Shown here in pieces: positions 29,568 through 40,048 of a stretch of 64,000 nt of DNA. Location: positions 682,001 through 746,000 of the forward strand of contig QJJF01000002.1 in assembly GCA_003202005.1 (NCBI GenBank). The letters are read 5' to 3'. The notes below the pieces were generated by a model. It had not been told where the DNA came from, searched no databases, and was given only the letters and a program-made list of their open reading frames with translations. Numbering within the stretch: position 1 is the first letter of the stretch; every line of letters begins with the position of its first letter. The stretch comes from Williamsia faeni (GTDB lineage Bacteria; Actinomycetota; Actinomycetes; Mycobacteriales; Mycobacteriaceae). A program made the position numbers and the translations under genes.

Positions 29568-31288
29568 CAGAACATGAAGTATCGCTGCGCCATCGGCAAC
29601 GACGTGGCGGGCTGCTGATCCCAGACCTCACCGTCGATGGTGACGGTGAACGTGTCGGGGTCGACGCGGATGTCGGGTTGCGCACTGTTGCCCGGCATGT
29701 CGGCCTTGCCGATGTGCCGGACATTCTTCACCGGTACCAGGCGCCGGTCCAGGCCGAGGCGCTCCGGCAGTCCGTCCTCGATCGCCTGTGGCGCAACAAA
29801 GCTCAACGACGTGGCCGCCGCGACCTTGGGGGCCGCACCGAACATGGCCCGGGGCAACACCGGTTGCGGCGTCGGGATCGATGCGTTGGCATCACCCATC
29901 TGTGCCCACGCGATCGCGCCGCCCTTGATCACCGCATGCGGCCGGACCCCGAAGAATGCCGGCTCCCAGAGAACCAGATCGGCGAGCTTTCCGACCTCGA
30001 CCGAACCGATCTCGTCGTCGAGTCCATGAGCGATGGCCGGACAGATCGTGTACTTGGCCACATAACGCTGTGCACGCAGGTTGTCCGCGGCGCCGTCCCC
30101 CGCCAAAGACCCCCGCCGTGCCTTCATGACGTGCGCCGTCTGCCAGGTGCGCAGGACGACCTCGCCGATTCGGCCCATCGCCTGAGCATCGGAACCGATC
30201 ATCGAGATCGCACCCAGGTCGTGGAGCAGGTCCTCGGCAGCAATGGTCGACGGACGGATCCGGCTCTCCGCGAACGCAAGATCTTCGGGGACACTCGGAT
30301 TCAGGTGATGGCAGACCATCAACATGTCGAGGTGCTCGTCGAGGGTGTTGACGGTGTGCGGCCGGGTCGGATTGGTGGAACTGGGCAGGACGTTCGGGTA
30401 GGACGCGACCGTGATGATGTCCGGTGCGTGGCCGCCGCCGGCCCCTTCGGTATGGTAGGCGTGGATGCCGCGCCCCGCGATCGCCTCGAGGGTGTGCTCG
30501 ACAAATCCCGCTTCGTTCAGGGTGTCGGAGTGCAGCGCCACCTGGACACCAGATTCGTCCGCGATCCGCAAGCAGGCATCGATTGCTGCCGGGGTACTGC
30601 CCCAGTCCTCGTGGAGCTTGAAACCCGAAGCGCCGGCACGCAATTGCTCTCGCATTGACTCGAGGCTCACCGTGTTGCCCTTGCCGAGCAGGACGATGTT
30701 CAGTGGCCAGTGATCGGTCGCCGACAACATCGACGCCAGATGCCAGGCACCCGGCGTGACGGTTGTCGCCTTGCTGCCCTCGGCCGGTCCGGTGCCGCCA
30801 CCGATCAACGTGGTGATGCCGTTGCCGAGCGCCTCATCCATGATCTGCGGACAGATGAAATGGACGTGGCAGTCGATACCGCCGGCGGTGACGATCTTGC
30901 CGTTGCCGGCGATGATCTCGGTCGACGGACCGATCACGAGGTCGGGATGGACGCCGTCCATCGTGTCGGGATTGCCGGCCTTGCCGAGGGCGACGATCCG
31001 GCCATCACGAATACCGAGGTCCGCCTTGATGATTCCCCAGTGATCCAGGATCACGACACCGGTGATGACGGTGTCGGGTGCGCCGTCGGCACGCGTCGCG
31101 CGCCCCTGCCCCATCGACTCCCGGATGACCTTGCCACCGCCGAAGACAGCTTCTTCGCCCGCACGCCCCGGACCACCCGAGCGATCCTCGGTGACCTCGA
31201 TCAACAGGTTGGTGTCGGCCAGCCGGATCCGGTCACCGACCGTGGGGCCGTACAGCGACGCGTAACGCTCACGACTCAGTGATGCCAT
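29567..31288 (-). CDS. ureC: Urease subunit alpha UreC
   Basis: A 573-residue nickel hydrolase of normal family length. The first two nickel histidines are in [13 protein letters not shown], the carbamylated lysine is in [10 protein letters not shown], further metal ligands are in [15 protein letters not shown] and [13 protein letters not shown], and the mobile-flap Cys/His is in [13 protein letters not shown]. All catalytic residues appear intact. It hydrolyses urea to ammonia and carbamate. It abuts ureB by one base. Confidence 0.97.
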   Translation of the reverse strand: MASLSRERYASLYGPTVGDRIRLADTNLLIEVTEDRSGGPGRAGEEAVFGGGKVIRESMGQGRATRADGAPDTVITGVVILDHWGIIKADLGIRDGRIVALGKAGNPDTMDGVHPDLVIGPSTEIIAGNGKIVTAGGIDCHVHFICPQIMDEALGNGITTLIGGGTGPAEGSKATTVTPGAWHLASMLSATDHWPLNIVLLGKGNTVSLESMREQLRAGASGFKLHEDWGSTPAAIDACLRIADESGVQVALHSDTLNEAGFVEHTLEAIAGRGIHAYHTEGAGGGHAPDIITVASYPNVLPSSTNPTRPHTVNTLDEHLDMLMVCHHLNPSVPEDLAFAESRIRPSTIAAEDLLHDLGAISMIGSDAQAMGRIGEVVLRTWQTAHVMKARRGSLAGDGAADNLRAQRYVAKYTICPAIAHGLDDEIGSVEVGKLADLVLWEPAFFGVRPHAVIKGGAIAWAQMGDANASIPTPQPVLPRAMFGAAPKVAAATSLSFVAPQAIEDGLPERLGLDRRLVPVKNVRHIGKADMPGNSAQPDIRVDPDTFTVTIDGEVWDQQPATSLPMAQRYFMF

Positions 31289-31617
31289 CAGGCGTCCAGC
31301 CTTCCTGGCGGGTTCGACGAGATCCCGTACACCTCGCGGGTACCGGCGATCGGGACCAGTTCGACAGTTGCCGACAGTCCGGGTTCAAAGCGCACCGCGG
31401 TTCCGGCGGGAATGTTCAGCCGGCGACCGAACGCGATGTCGCGATCGAAGTCGAGGGCGGCATTGGACTGGACGAAGTGCACGTGACTGCCGACCTGCAC
31501 GGGCCGGTCGCCACTGTTGACAACCACCACCTCGATCACGTCAGCACCCTCGTTGAGGATGATCTCGCCTGGGGCGCAGAGTATTTCACCTGGTATCGGT
31601 TTGTGCTCAGCCATCAT
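31288..31617 (-). CDS. ureB: Urease subunit beta UreB
   Basis: A 109-residue structural subunit: [35 protein letters not shown] and [20 protein letters not shown] are family hallmarks. It packs with UreA and UreC in the urease trimer. The start may be either of two adjacent ATG codons. It begins eight bases after ureA ends. Confidence 0.95.
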   Translation of the reverse strand: MMAEHKPIPGEILCAPGEIILNEGADVIEVVVVNSGDRPVQVGSHVHFVQSNAALDFDRDIAFGRRLNIPAGTAVRFEPGLSATVELVPIAGTREVYGISSNPPGRLDA

Positions 31618-31625
31618 CGGTCCTG

Positions 31626-31928
31626 TCAGGAGATCGGATTGTGCACGGTCACGAGTTTGGTGCCGTCCGGGAACGTGGCCTCCACCTGCACGTCGTGCAG
31701 CATCTCGGGAACACCGTCCATGACCTCGGCCCGCGTCAGGACCTCGCGGCCCGACGACATCAACTCGGCGACCGACCGACCATCGCGAGCACCTTCGAGG
31801 ATGTGGTCGGTGATGATCGCAACCGACTCGGGATGATTGAGCAACAGCCCGCGGCCCTGTCGCCGGCGAGCCAATTCGGCCGCGTACGAGATCATCAGTC
31901 GCTCTTGTTCATGCGGCGACAGACGCAC
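31626..31928 (-). CDS. ureA: Urease subunit gamma UreA
   Basis: 100 residues from the GTG at 31928, which follows a near-perfect GAGGAGGA ribosome site; this matches the usual 100-residue length. [20 protein letters not shown] opens the protein, and [21 protein letters not shown] and [20 protein letters not shown] follow as in UreA. First gene of the ureABCFGD operon. No ureE, urea transporter or nickel transporter is adjacent. Confidence 0.95.
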   Translation of the reverse strand: MRLSPHEQERLMISYAAELARRRQGRGLLLNHPESVAIITDHILEGARDGRSVAELMSSGREVLTRAEVMDGVPEMLHDVQVEATFPDGTKLVTVHNPIS

Positions 31929-32229
31929 GGTTCCTCCTCGATGGCACAGCCGACGGACAGTAGCGGTCCGATTCATACTGCCACGCAGCCCAAAGGGCGG
32001 CGCGTCGAACTGTGCATCTTCCACGCGGCGCGGCGACCCGCTTTGTGGTCGTCCCGCGCACTGGCTTCGGTAGGTGTTGCCGAGATCGGCGACACTACCG
32101 TCGAGGAAGGCTGCGGTTGATAATCTGGCCCCGGCGACAGCGGGCGAACAGACTTGAGTCCCGACCGGCGGAAAGGGCTGACCATCGCCACCCTGCGAAC
32201 ACCGAGATCGGCGAACTCCGAGAAGAGCA
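31929..32229. promoter_or_regulatory. Divergent spacer: urease operon and methyltransferase promoters
   Basis: A 301-bp gap between two divergent genes. The ribosome site for ureA is at its left edge. A TTGATAAT string at 32117-32124, about 105 bp before the methyltransferase ATG, is a possible -10 element for that gene. I see no GlnR-like or nickel-regulator site I would defend, and no open frame of interest. Confidence 0.35.
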
Positions 32230-33852
32230 ATGGACGAAGCGGTTGACGGCTTGCGCGCCGACTACGACAAGGTGCCCTACGAATCGCATGCGTTTCCGCA
32301 GACGGCTCCAGGGCATATCGCGGCGATCGCCCATATCTTCGGGCTGGACGCACCCGACGCCTCGAGCGCGCGCGTGCTCGAGATCGGATGCGCTGCCGGA
32401 GGCAACCTGATCCCATTCGCCGCGTCCCATCCCCTCGCGCGGGTGGTGGGCATCGACCTGTCGCAGATTCAGATCGAACAGGGGCGCAGCAACATCCAAC
32501 GGCTGGGCCTGCACAACCTCGAGTTGCTGCAGGGCGATATCGCCGCAATGGACCTGCCCGCGCTGGGTCAGTTCGATTACGTCATCTGCCACGGTGTCTA
32601 CAGCTGGGTGCCGGAGAACGTGCAGGAGGCCATCCTGGCCGCCTTCCACACGTTGCTGGCCCCAAAGGGTGTGGCGTACATCAGCTACAACGTCTACCCC
32701 GGATGGAAGGCGAAGGAGATCGTGCGGGACGCCATGTTGCTACGCGGGGGCGGCAGGGGTACCCCGCAGGAGAAACTGGGCTATGCGCGCGGCATGATCG
32801 ACTTTCTGGAGGAGGTCGCCCCGGTCGACAGTGTGCTGGCCAGGGCACTGGCGGATTATCGGGCGGAACGCACGCACGTCAGGGATTACTACGTGCTACA
32901 CGAGCAATTGGAGACGTTCAACTCGCCGTGCTACTTCCTCGAGTTCGGGAAACGGGCCGAGCCCCATCGACTGGCCTACCTGGCGGACGCGGCACCCCAG
33001 ACCATGTTTGCTGTCAACTACGGCGAGAAGGTAGCGGTTCCGTTACTCGAGGAATGCGGACACAGCCAGATACTGGTAGAGCAGTACCTCGATTTCGTGG
33101 TCAATCGCACTTTTCGCCAGTCGCTGCTGGTCCACGGCGAACGCGGACCGCAGATCAGCTACAACCTGGACCGAACACGTTTCGGCCGTTTACATTTCGC
33201 TGCATGGCTGCCGCCGACCGGCGGGGAAACCCGACTCGATGACTCGGCCCAGGAATACGGTGAAACCGGGCGACCGCTGATCACGAGGGATCCAGGCGTC
33301 AAGGCTGCCGTCGACGCGCTCAGCGCACGCTGGCCGTGGACGCTGTCAAGGCATGAGTTGCTGGATGCGGTGCAGGCGAGGCTGGGCACGGCCGGTGTCG
33401 TTGCCGCCGTTGACCAGGAGTCGAAGATCGATGAACTGCTGGAGGCGTTGATCATTCGCGGGCTGGCGCGTTGCCGGCTCGAACCGGTGTTGCCGGAACC
33501 GGCACGCAGCCCGCTTCAACTGCCCGAGGCCATGAGGCGCATCGCGGAGGGGGTGCGTGGCGATGAGGACCCTTATATCTTCAACGTCTGGCACGAGTCG
33601 GTGCTGCTTCCGCCGGTGGATTGCCATCTGCTGCCACTGCTGGACGGCACGCGAGATCGCGAGGCCCTGGTTCAGGAACTACTTCTCCTCCTCCGCGAGG
33701 ACGTGATCCGGTTCCATCGCGATGGTAAACATCTGACTGAGGAGGCCGAATTATGTTATGCCGCAGGCGAATACGTCGATGCGACACCCCAGCGGCTGGA
33801 AGCAATGAAGTTGTTGCGCGCCGGCGACACCGAGCGCCGCCAACCACCGTAG
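32230..33852 (+). CDS. SAM methyltransferase with regulatory domain, PKMT-like
   Basis: A 540-residue protein. Residues 1-190 are a class I methyltransferase: motif I is [16 protein letters not shown], followed by [29 protein letters not shown] and [14 protein letters not shown]. Residues 230-320 match the methyltransferase regulatory domain. The C-terminal 200 residues form winged-helix-like modules. This layout is that of bacterial protein lysine methyltransferases such as rickettsial PKMT1/2, which modify the surface protein OmpB. No M. tuberculosis counterpart sits at this locus. It is convergent with the gene for a repetitive secreted protein, a possible substrate (inference). Confidence 0.75.
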   Translation: MDEAVDGLRADYDKVPYESHAFPQTAPGHIAAIAHIFGLDAPDASSARVLEIGCAAGGNLIPFAASHPLARVVGIDLSQIQIEQGRSNIQRLGLHNLELLQGDIAAMDLPALGQFDYVICHGVYSWVPENVQEAILAAFHTLLAPKGVAYISYNVYPGWKAKEIVRDAMLLRGGGRGTPQEKLGYARGMIDFLEEVAPVDSVLARALADYRAERTHVRDYYVLHEQLETFNSPCYFLEFGKRAEPHRLAYLADAAPQTMFAVNYGEKVAVPLLEECGHSQILVEQYLDFVVNRTFRQSLLVHGERGPQISYNLDRTRFGRLHFAAWLPPTGGETRLDDSAQEYGETGRPLITRDPGVKAAVDALSARWPWTLSRHELLDAVQARLGTAGVVAAVDQESKIDELLEALIIRGLARCRLEPVLPEPARSPLQLPEAMRRIAEGVRGDEDPYIFNVWHESVLLPPVDCHLLPLLDGTRDREALVQELLLLLREDVIRFHRDGKHLTEEAELCYAAGEYVDATPQRLEAMKLLRAGDTERRQPP

Positions 33853-33906
33853 CGGCTCGGAGACCTGTGGTGACAAGTCTCGCTACCGGTGTCGGCGCGC
33901 TGCCGT

Positions 33907-36900
33907 CTATCCGCGACCGTCCCTGCCTGCGTTGCCATCGTTGCCATCGGGGGTGCCGCCGGTGCCCCCGGTGCCACCGGTGCTCGTGCCGTTGAAGAAG
34001 GCGAGGCCTCGACCACCGTCTCCACCCCTGCCGCCCCTCTGGTCGGCGAGGCCGTTCCCGCCCTTTCCGCCGTCTCCGCCGGTGGCGTCACCGGAAATAA
34101 TGCTGACGCCCCAGCCGCCCGTGCCGCCGCCGGCGCCGTCGCCCGTGAACAGTCCGCCGGTGCCGGTGCCGTTGCCGCCGGTCCCGCCGTCGCCCCCGGT
34201 GCTGGCGCCGGTGAGAACAAAGCTGAAGCCGCCTCTGCGGCCTGCCCCAGCGATAGGACCGGAACCGCCGGAACCGCCGTCGCCGCCGGCGCCTGTAGTG
34301 CCTGCAAAAACGGTGCCGCCGGTCCCGCCGATACCACCGATCGCGCTGGCGTCCCCGCCGGCCCCACCGTTGCCGCCGGTCCCCGAAACCAGGGTAAAGA
34401 CCCAGCCACCGCGGCCGCCGGTACCGCCGACGACACCGCCGTCAGCGGCGTCCCCGCCGGCACCGCCTGTACCTCTGACGCCGGCGACTACGCTGCCACC
34501 GCCGCCGCCAGACCCGCTGAACACGGGGCTTGCGCCGCCCGTACCGCCCTTGCCGCCGGTACCGATAGCGACCGAGAACACCCAGCCACCGCGACCGCCG
34601 GCGCCACCGACCAGACTGCCGCTACCGGCGTCGCCGCCGGCGCCACCGAAACCGAGGCCGAGTGCCACCGCGCGGCCACCGGTCCCGCCGCCACCGCCGA
34701 AGGCGCCACCGTCTCCGCCCTTTCCGCCGCTGCCACCGAAGGCCACAATGGATATGGGCCGGATCCGTTCGAGTTCGCCTGCTGAGCCGCCGCGGCCGCC
34801 GCGGCCCCCGATCAGCGTGCCGTCACCACCGTCTCCGCCGGTGCCCGCGGTGGTGATGAGACCACTGAGTTCCGGAAGACCAGGGATGGTGATGGGCCGA
34901 CCGCCCAGGTCGACATCGCCGGTACCGCCGGTACCGCCCGCGCCGCCGATCAGACCACCACCGCCAGTGCCACCCTTGGCGTCGCCGGTGTCTTCTCCCT
35001 TGGTCGCGGCTGTCACGGCGGCAATGCCATCCAGCAGACTGGTGTAGGTCCTGTTACCGCCGTTGCCGCCACGGCCGCCGCCCAGAGCGCCGTTACCGCC
35101 GGCGGCGCCGGTCCCAGCGGTCGCGGAGAAGCCGGTCGCGTCGCCGCCGTCACCGCCCCGGCCGCCGAACAGGCCTCGGCCGCCGACTCCACCGACCGCA
35201 CCTGTGCCGTTGGGTCCAAAGAGCGTGAAGGTCCCCTCTCCGTTCCCGTTGCCGGTTCCGCCCGTGCCGCCGTTGCCGCCGAACACGAAGCCGGTGCCGC
35301 CGGCCGCTCCAACACCGCCGGTGCCCTCAGCGCTGCCGGTTCCCTCGCCGCCGTTCCCGCCCTTGCCACCGAATAGTTGGCCGGCGCCGCCGAGTCCGCC
35401 GACCCCGCCTATCGCGGTGGGACCAGTGACGGGCTGCAGGCCACCCTCGACCGGGCCGGTACCGGTACCGGCGCCGCCGGTGCCGCCGGTGCCGCCGAAA
35501 CCCCCGAAGCTCGATGTACCGCCGCCGCCGCCGGCGCCGCCGAAGCCTGCGAAGGAGCTCGTTCCATCGCCGCCGGCGCCACCTGCGCCGCCGTTACCGA
35601 TGATGGACCCGGCCACACCGCCGGTGCCGCCCGCGCCGCCGGTGCCGGGCGCGTACGTGGACACGGTGGTCCCATCGCCGCCGGCGCCGCCACCGCCGCC
35701 CGTGCCGACCAGGCCGCTCTTGCCACCGTTGCCGGCGAGGCCGCCGAGTGCGGGCCCCGCTGCCGTGATCTGGCCTCCAGCGGACTTCCCGGGAACTGTG
35801 GTGGTGATGGTGTTGTCGGAAAGCACGTTTCCGTTCTTGTCCGTCACGACAGTCCGGGTGTCGATGACCGTGGCAGAGGTGACCTTCGTAGTGGCAGTGA
35901 CGCCGTTATTAAGGCCGTCGCCACCAGCGCCACCAGCGCCACCGCCGCCACTCAGGCCGCCTCCGTCGCCGGCCGCGCCGCCCGCCCCACCTGTGCCGAA
36001 TTTGCCGGCCGACACCGTGGTTCCGTCGCCACCCGCCCCGCCGGCACCGCCCTGGCCCAGTCCGAAACCGAAGAATCCGCCTGTCCCGGCTGCCCCGCCG
36101 GTCCCACCGGCGCCGCCAGTAGCCGTACCGGCGGCTGGGCCGGTGGCGGTGGCGGTAGCGGTGGGGGTCTTCGTAGTAGTGATGGTGGTCGTTTTCCCGT
36201 TAAAACCAGGGATCGTAATGGGAGGGAGGACCGAGGGGGCACCTTCGCTCTCTATGGTGTTGGTGACCACACCCCCACCGATGGATTCAGCATTTCCGCC
36301 CACGCCGGCTGCACCTCCGCCGCCGCCGAACAGCCCGCCGCTGCCGCCATCGCCGCCGCTGCCACCTGTCGCGTCGCCCTGTTCACTGGTGGCATCGCCG
36401 CCGATGCCGCCTTGGCCGCCGGACCCGAACAGCAGGCCGCCGCTCCCGCCTGCCCCACCGTTGTTACCTACCGCGGCCTCAGTACCTGTAGTCGTGACCG
36501 GGCCGAAGGCGTCGCCGCCCGCGCCACCCTTGCCGTAGAGCCCGGCGTCGCCGCCTGCGCCGCCATTGGCGCCATCGCCGCCGTCGCCCCAGAGCAGCCC
36601 GCCGTCGCCGCCGTTGCAGGCATCGCCGGTGCAGTCGGGGGCGGCGTCGATGCCGTCGCCGATGAGACCGAAACTGGGGCCGATCAGGTCGGAGGAGCCG
36701 GAGCCGGACGAGCCGGGGTCGAGTGCAGGCTGCGCATTGATGAAACCCTCGACAGCGGTGCCGATGTCGCTGTTGATCCACACGTTGTAGATCGCAGTCG
36801 GGTCGATGATCCCGGTGGGGCCAGGCGTTACAGGACCGACGGCCGGGGTGGGGCCGGGCGCTGGCGAACCTGTGTCGGCCGACGCCACACCACACGAAAT

Positions 36901-36966
36901 GAGGAACGCAGCACCCGCCCCCAGTGCCACTCCCAATCCGCCCCTCACCACATACCGAACTCGCAT
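33907..36966 (-). CDS. Secreted PGRS-like glycine-rich repeat protein without a PE domain
   Basis: A 1019-residue protein. Residues 1-31 are a classical signal peptide (MRVRYVVRGGLGVALGAGAA, cleavage after GVASA). Residues 32-100 are non-repetitive (IDPTAIYNVWINSDIGTAVE) and contain a Cys pair (DCTGDACNGG). From about 115 on it is nearly continuous GGxGG triplets, such as GGAGGDAFGPV, GGDGGSGGLFGGGGGAAG and GGAGGTGGVAG. Thr-rich interruptions occur (TTTKTPTATATATG, and a segment with VIDTRTVVTDKNGN). The transition GDGIDAAPDCTGDACNGGDG resembles the linker that joins PE and PGRS domains in mycobacteria. PGRS domains are modelled as polyglycine-II sandwiches on the cell surface. The long + strand frames across it are shadows of the repeat. 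Confidence 0.85.
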   Translation of the reverse strand: MRVRYVVRGGLGVALGAGAAFLISCGVASADTGSPAPGPTPAVGPVTPGPTGIIDPTAIYNVWINSDIGTAVEGFINAQPALDPGSSGSGSSDLIGPSFGLIGDGIDAAPDCTGDACNGGDGGLLWGDGGDGANGGAGGDAGLYGKGGAGGDAFGPVTTTGTEAAVGNNGGAGGSGGLLFGSGGQGGIGGDATSEQGDATGGSGGDGGSGGLFGGGGGAAGVGGNAESIGGGVVTNTIESEGAPSVLPPITIPGFNGKTTTITTTKTPTATATATGPAAGTATGGAGGTGGAAGTGGFFGFGLGQGGAGGAGGDGTTVSAGKFGTGGAGGAAGDGGGLSGGGGAGGAGGDGLNNGVTATTKVTSATVIDTRTVVTDKNGNVLSDNTITTTVPGKSAGGQITAAGPALGGLAGNGGKSGLVGTGGGGGAGGDGTTVSTYAPGTGGAGGTGGVAGSIIGNGGAGGAGGDGTSSFAGFGGAGGGGGTSSFGGFGGTGGTGGAGTGTGPVEGGLQPVTGPTAIGGVGGLGGAGQLFGGKGGNGGEGTGSAEGTGGVGAAGGTGFVFGGNGGTGGTGNGNGEGTFTLFGPNGTGAVGGVGGRGLFGGRGGDGGDATGFSATAGTGAAGGNGALGGGRGGNGGNRTYTSLLDGIAAVTAATKGEDTGDAKGGTGGGGLIGGAGGTGGTGDVDLGGRPITIPGLPELSGLITTAGTGGDGGDGTLIGGRGGRGGSAGELERIRPISIVAFGGSGGKGGDGGAFGGGGGTGGRAVALGLGFGGAGGDAGSGSLVGGAGGRGGWVFSVAIGTGGKGGTGGASPVFSGSGGGGGSVVAGVRGTGGAGGDAADGGVVGGTGGRGGWVFTLVSGTGGNGGAGGDASAIGGIGGTGGTVFAGTTGAGGDGGSGGSGPIAGAGRRGGFSFVLTGASTGGDGGTGGNGTGTGGLFTGDGAGGGTGGWGVSIISGDATGGDGGKGGNGLADQRGGRGGDGGRGLAFFNGTSTGGTGGTGGTPDGNDGNAGRDGRG

Positions 36967-37115
36967 TGCGGACTCCCGACGTCGGCGAATGAGGACCTCA
37001 GCGGATCGTATACCCGTTTAATTCAAGTCGGCGGAATTCTTTCAATTTTCGTAAAGCAGATTCTGTTCAATATTTGTAGAAAAGCTAAAGAATGCCACAT
37101 GGGCAGTCAGTTGGG

Positions 37116-38156
37116 TCAGAAGGCTTGGGGTTCGGGACGTTCCAGCCGCCCGTCGGTATGCCGCGCAAACCTGGTTTCGGACTTCGGGTGGACAACATCT
37201 GCCCGGTCCCACGGCCAGCCACCAAATTGTGTTCGCTGGTAATCGTCGTAGGTCTCGACGATCTCCTCACGGGTGTTCATCACGAACGGACCGTGCTGCG
37301 CGACCGGCTCACCGATGGGTACCGCCTGCAACAGCAACAGCCGGGCGGAGGAGTCACCCGTCCCGACAACAGTTGTGCCGGGCGAAGTTTGCGCATATCC
37401 GACACCGTCCGCGACCTCGTTTCCGTCGATCACCGCTGCAGAGTCGTCACCGTAAACGTAGAGGACCCGACGCGCGTCGCCGCGCGTCGCGGCCGGGAGT
37501 TCAACCCGGGCATGTGGCTCGAGATCCAGCATCCACACCGCAACGTCCGACTCCGTCCGAGCTGCCCACGAACTCGACGGCGCCGCAAGGGGTTCGGTGT
37601 CCCCGAACCGACCGGCAATGATTTTGATCCGCGCGGTGCCGCCGTCCGGTCCGGTCACTTCCACGACGGGAATGTCCTCATTCCACAGCATTGTGAACTC
37701 GGGCGCGGCTTTCTTGTCGACGGCAGCCAGGTTGAGCCAGATCTGAAATAGCTCAAAGGGGTTGCCGTGGTCCTCGTCGAGCAACGGGAACATCTCCGAG
37801 TGCGACACGCCATTGCCGGCCGTCAGCCATTGGACGTCGCCCACGCCGTAGCGGGCCGCCGCACCGGTGGAGTCTGCGTGATCGACAAACCCACGCGTGA
37901 CGATGGTGATCGTCTCGAAACCCCGATGCGGGTGTGCAGGGAAACCGGGCACGGTCTGGCCGTGATACATGCTCCAACCCTCGGGATTGCCGAAGTCGCT
38001 GCCCAATGAGTGACCGGCGAGCGACGCATCCGGCGTCATCTCCGCTGTGGCCTTCGGATAGTTGTCGACGTGACGGGTCGCAAAGAGGAAGGGTGCCAGC
38101 GCTTGCCAGGGACGGTCGAGTTGAAAGGTCTGACCGGAACCAAGTTGTGTGCGCAT
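37116..38156 (-). CDS. Pirin-family protein
   Basis: 346 residues from the ATG at 38156, preceded by GGGAGAG. It is a double cupin: the metal-binding motif is PGFPAHPHRGFETITIVTRG in the N-terminal cupin, followed by AGNGVSHSEMFPL. Some bacterial pirins are quercetinases or modulate dehydrogenases; the substrate here is unknown. It is divergent from an HxlR regulator, a frequent pairing for redox- or phenol-responsive genes. Confidence 0.9.
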   Translation of the reverse strand: MRTQLGSGQTFQLDRPWQALAPFLFATRHVDNYPKATAEMTPDASLAGHSLGSDFGNPEGWSMYHGQTVPGFPAHPHRGFETITIVTRGFVDHADSTGAAARYGVGDVQWLTAGNGVSHSEMFPLLDEDHGNPFELFQIWLNLAAVDKKAAPEFTMLWNEDIPVVEVTGPDGGTARIKIIAGRFGDTEPLAAPSSSWAARTESDVAVWMLDLEPHARVELPAATRGDARRVLYVYGDDSAAVIDGNEVADGVGYAQTSPGTTVVGTGDSSARLLLLQAVPIGEPVAQHGPFVMNTREEIVETYDDYQRTQFGGWPWDRADVVHPKSETRFARHTDGRLERPEPQAF

Positions 38157-38283
38157 GACGCTCTCCCATTCGAATTGCGACGGTTCCTCCGCTGCATTTT
38201 TCACAACGTTATTGATCGTACTCTTATTTCGCAAGTGGTTTCACCTGCATAAATATCCAAATTGACGATCGTGGTGGGCTAGG
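38157..38283. promoter_or_regulatory. Divergent pirin/HxlR promoter region
   Basis: A 127-bp AT-rich spacer that must hold both promoters. Repeats of a GATCGT core occur at TTGATCGTAC near the middle and in GACGATCGTGG near the HxlR start. They could be operator half-sites for the HxlR protein. This is a pattern reading, not a match to a known operator. Confidence 0.35.
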
Positions 38284-38778
38284 ATGGAGCCCATGGGTAA
38301 GTCGACAGTCACGCAGAAGACCGAGGCGATTTCGGACGAAGGCGTCTTCGCGCACGCGGCTGGTGCGGCCGCCGCAGCCGCCGCCGCTCGGTCCCGCAGC
38401 GACGACCACTTCCTCACCCCGGAGGAGATCCTGTGCGGCGGGCAATCGATGCGCTCGGCCCTCGACACCATCGGCGGCACCTGGGCGATGGCAACCCTGA
38501 CCGGATTGCGCAGCGGCCCACTGCGATACAGCGAACTTCGACGCTGCGTAGTCGGAATCAGCGATCGAATGCTTTCGCAGACACTGAAGGCATTCGAGCG
38601 AGACGGGATCGTCGATCGCCGGGTTCTCCGCACGATTCCCTCACATGTCGAATACGAACTAACAGATCTCGGCCACGAGGTGATCGGCGCAGTCAACGAA
38701 TTCCTGTTGACCGTGATGCGACTGGCACCCGACGTCGCAGCCGCACGACAACGCCATCAGGACTCCCATCCGGCATAG
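38284..38778 (+). CDS. HxlR-family winged-helix regulator
   Basis: 164 residues with a second possible start three codons in. A long alanine-rich N-terminal extension (AHAAGAAAAAAAARSRSDD) precedes the HxlR domain: AMATLTGLRSGPLRYSELRR, ISDRMLSQTLKAFERDGIVDR and HVEYELTDLGHEVI are the signature helices and wing. The usual Cys sensor near the domain start may be CGGQSMRSALDTIGG. It probably controls the divergent pirin gene. Confidence 0.85.
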   Translation: MEPMGKSTVTQKTEAISDEGVFAHAAGAAAAAAAARSRSDDHFLTPEEILCGGQSMRSALDTIGGTWAMATLTGLRSGPLRYSELRRCVVGISDRMLSQTLKAFERDGIVDRRVLRTIPSHVEYELTDLGHEVIGAVNEFLLTVMRLAPDVAAARQRHQDSHPA

Positions 38779-38784
38779 TGCGGC

Positions 38785-40047
38785 TCAGCGCAGCACGCCG
38801 CCGCTTCCACGCAGCGCCACCAGCGCGTCAGCCGAGCACTGTGAGCCGACCGCAAGAACGTCGGCTTCGTTGAAGGCGCCGGCGGCAAGCCCACGCAAGA
38901 TCACCAGAGCGAGAGACTGCGCTGTCGCGGGTTCGTCGATGAACTCGGAGCTCTGGCGGTCGAAATAGGCCTGCAGGCGCGTCGCGGCGGGCGGCATCGC
39001 CTCACGGAAAAATGAGAAGACCGCGAGCCATCGGGTCACCAGGTGACCGGGGTGCATATCCCAGCCCTGGTAGATGCCCTGCTCCAGACTGCGGGTCACG
39101 AGGCGGTGATGCCGGCGTAGAGCGGCGTCGATCACCTCCGGCGAACCGACGGGCGCGACCTGGGTGGAGCCATCGGAAATCCACACACCCGTCTGAGCCG
39201 CGGCCACCAACATGACCGCCTTGGCATGATCGGCGACCGGATGTTCCAGCGACTGCTGGGCCGAGACGATCCCGCAGGCCGCGCTGTAGTCGTAAGTCCC
39301 GTAGTGCAAACCGGTCAACCGCTCGCCACCTCGGTGGATCGCGTCTGCCACGGTCGCCCGGCCATCGGCACCCAGGACCGCCTGCGGACTTTCGATCTGC
39401 AACTCGAACCGGAGAAGGCCCGTGGGCAGCCCGTGCGCCCGCTCGAGTTCGCCACAGATCATCAGGACGGCATCGACCTGCGTCGCGTGCCGCAACTTCG
39501 GCACGGTGAAAACAAATCCCGACGGAACACCGCCGGCGCCGTCGAGGACGAGCTCGAGGGACCGGAGGCCACGGGCCCGCTCCGCCGCACCGAGGCCCTT
39601 GCATCGCACACCGAAGACCCGGGGTGCGGCGTCTCCCGCAGCTGCCCAGCGCGCGAGGGTTTGTCCCGCAGCGCGGGCATTCTGGTCCTCGACCTCGTCG
39701 GACCGCCACCCGTAACCGTCCTCGAGGTCGATGCGCAGATCCTCGATCGGCCGGACCGCCAGCCGGTCGAGCACCAGCGGCAGGACGCGCCCACCATCGA
39801 GATCGTCCAGTGTCTGCTGCGCACTCTCGGCGATCCGGAGTGACTCCAGCCCCCATGCCGCCGGTGTGTCGACATCAGCGTCCGACGCACTGACATAGAC
39901 GGTGTGAACCGGCTGCTGCTGGGTGCGGTCGCCGGGAAAGTCCCGATCCAGTTCGGCATCGACCGCGGCGAGCACCGCATCGATGCGTTCGCGCGCCGGC
40001 AGTGACATCCCGATGTGGTCCGGTCGGCTCCCCTCGGTGGTGGTCAC
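38785..40047 (-). CDS. DUF6986 / HpcH-HpaI aldolase-like protein
   Basis: A 420-residue TIM-barrel protein of the aldolase/citrate-lyase superfamily. LRIDLEDGYGWRSDEVED carries the acidic metal-site residues, GLLRFELQIESPQAVLG the catalytic Glu region, and LHYGTYDYSAACGI the family-specific motif. In actinobacteria such genes often accompany purine/allantoin catabolism, but no such genes are visible here. The substrate is unknown. It ends six bases after the convergent HxlR gene and lies one base downstream of the thioesterase gene. Confidence 0.75.
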   Translation of the reverse strand: MTTTEGSRPDHIGMSLPARERIDAVLAAVDAELDRDFPGDRTQQQPVHTVYVSASDADVDTPAAWGLESLRIAESAQQTLDDLDGGRVLPLVLDRLAVRPIEDLRIDLEDGYGWRSDEVEDQNARAAGQTLARWAAAGDAAPRVFGVRCKGLGAAERARGLRSLELVLDGAGGVPSGFVFTVPKLRHATQVDAVLMICGELERAHGLPTGLLRFELQIESPQAVLGADGRATVADAIHRGGERLTGLHYGTYDYSAACGIVSAQQSLEHPVADHAKAVMLVAAAQTGVWISDGSTQVAPVGSPEVIDAALRRHHRLVTRSLEQGIYQGWDMHPGHLVTRWLAVFSFFREAMPPAATRLQAYFDRQSSEFIDEPATAQSLALVILRGLAAGAFNEADVLAVGSQCSADALVALRGSGGVLR

Positions 40048-40048
40048 G

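Noticed and set aside
33907-36966. PE_PGRS protein
   Set aside because: The N-terminus is a Sec signal peptide; no Pro-Glu motif or PE helical hairpin is present.
35063-37242. Long plus-strand frames (up to 621 aa) across the PGRS-like gene
   Set aside because: They are Pro/Ala/Thr-rich shadows of the GGxGG repeat; no conserved domains, no ribosome sites, and the opposite strand has a signal peptide and a coherent protein.
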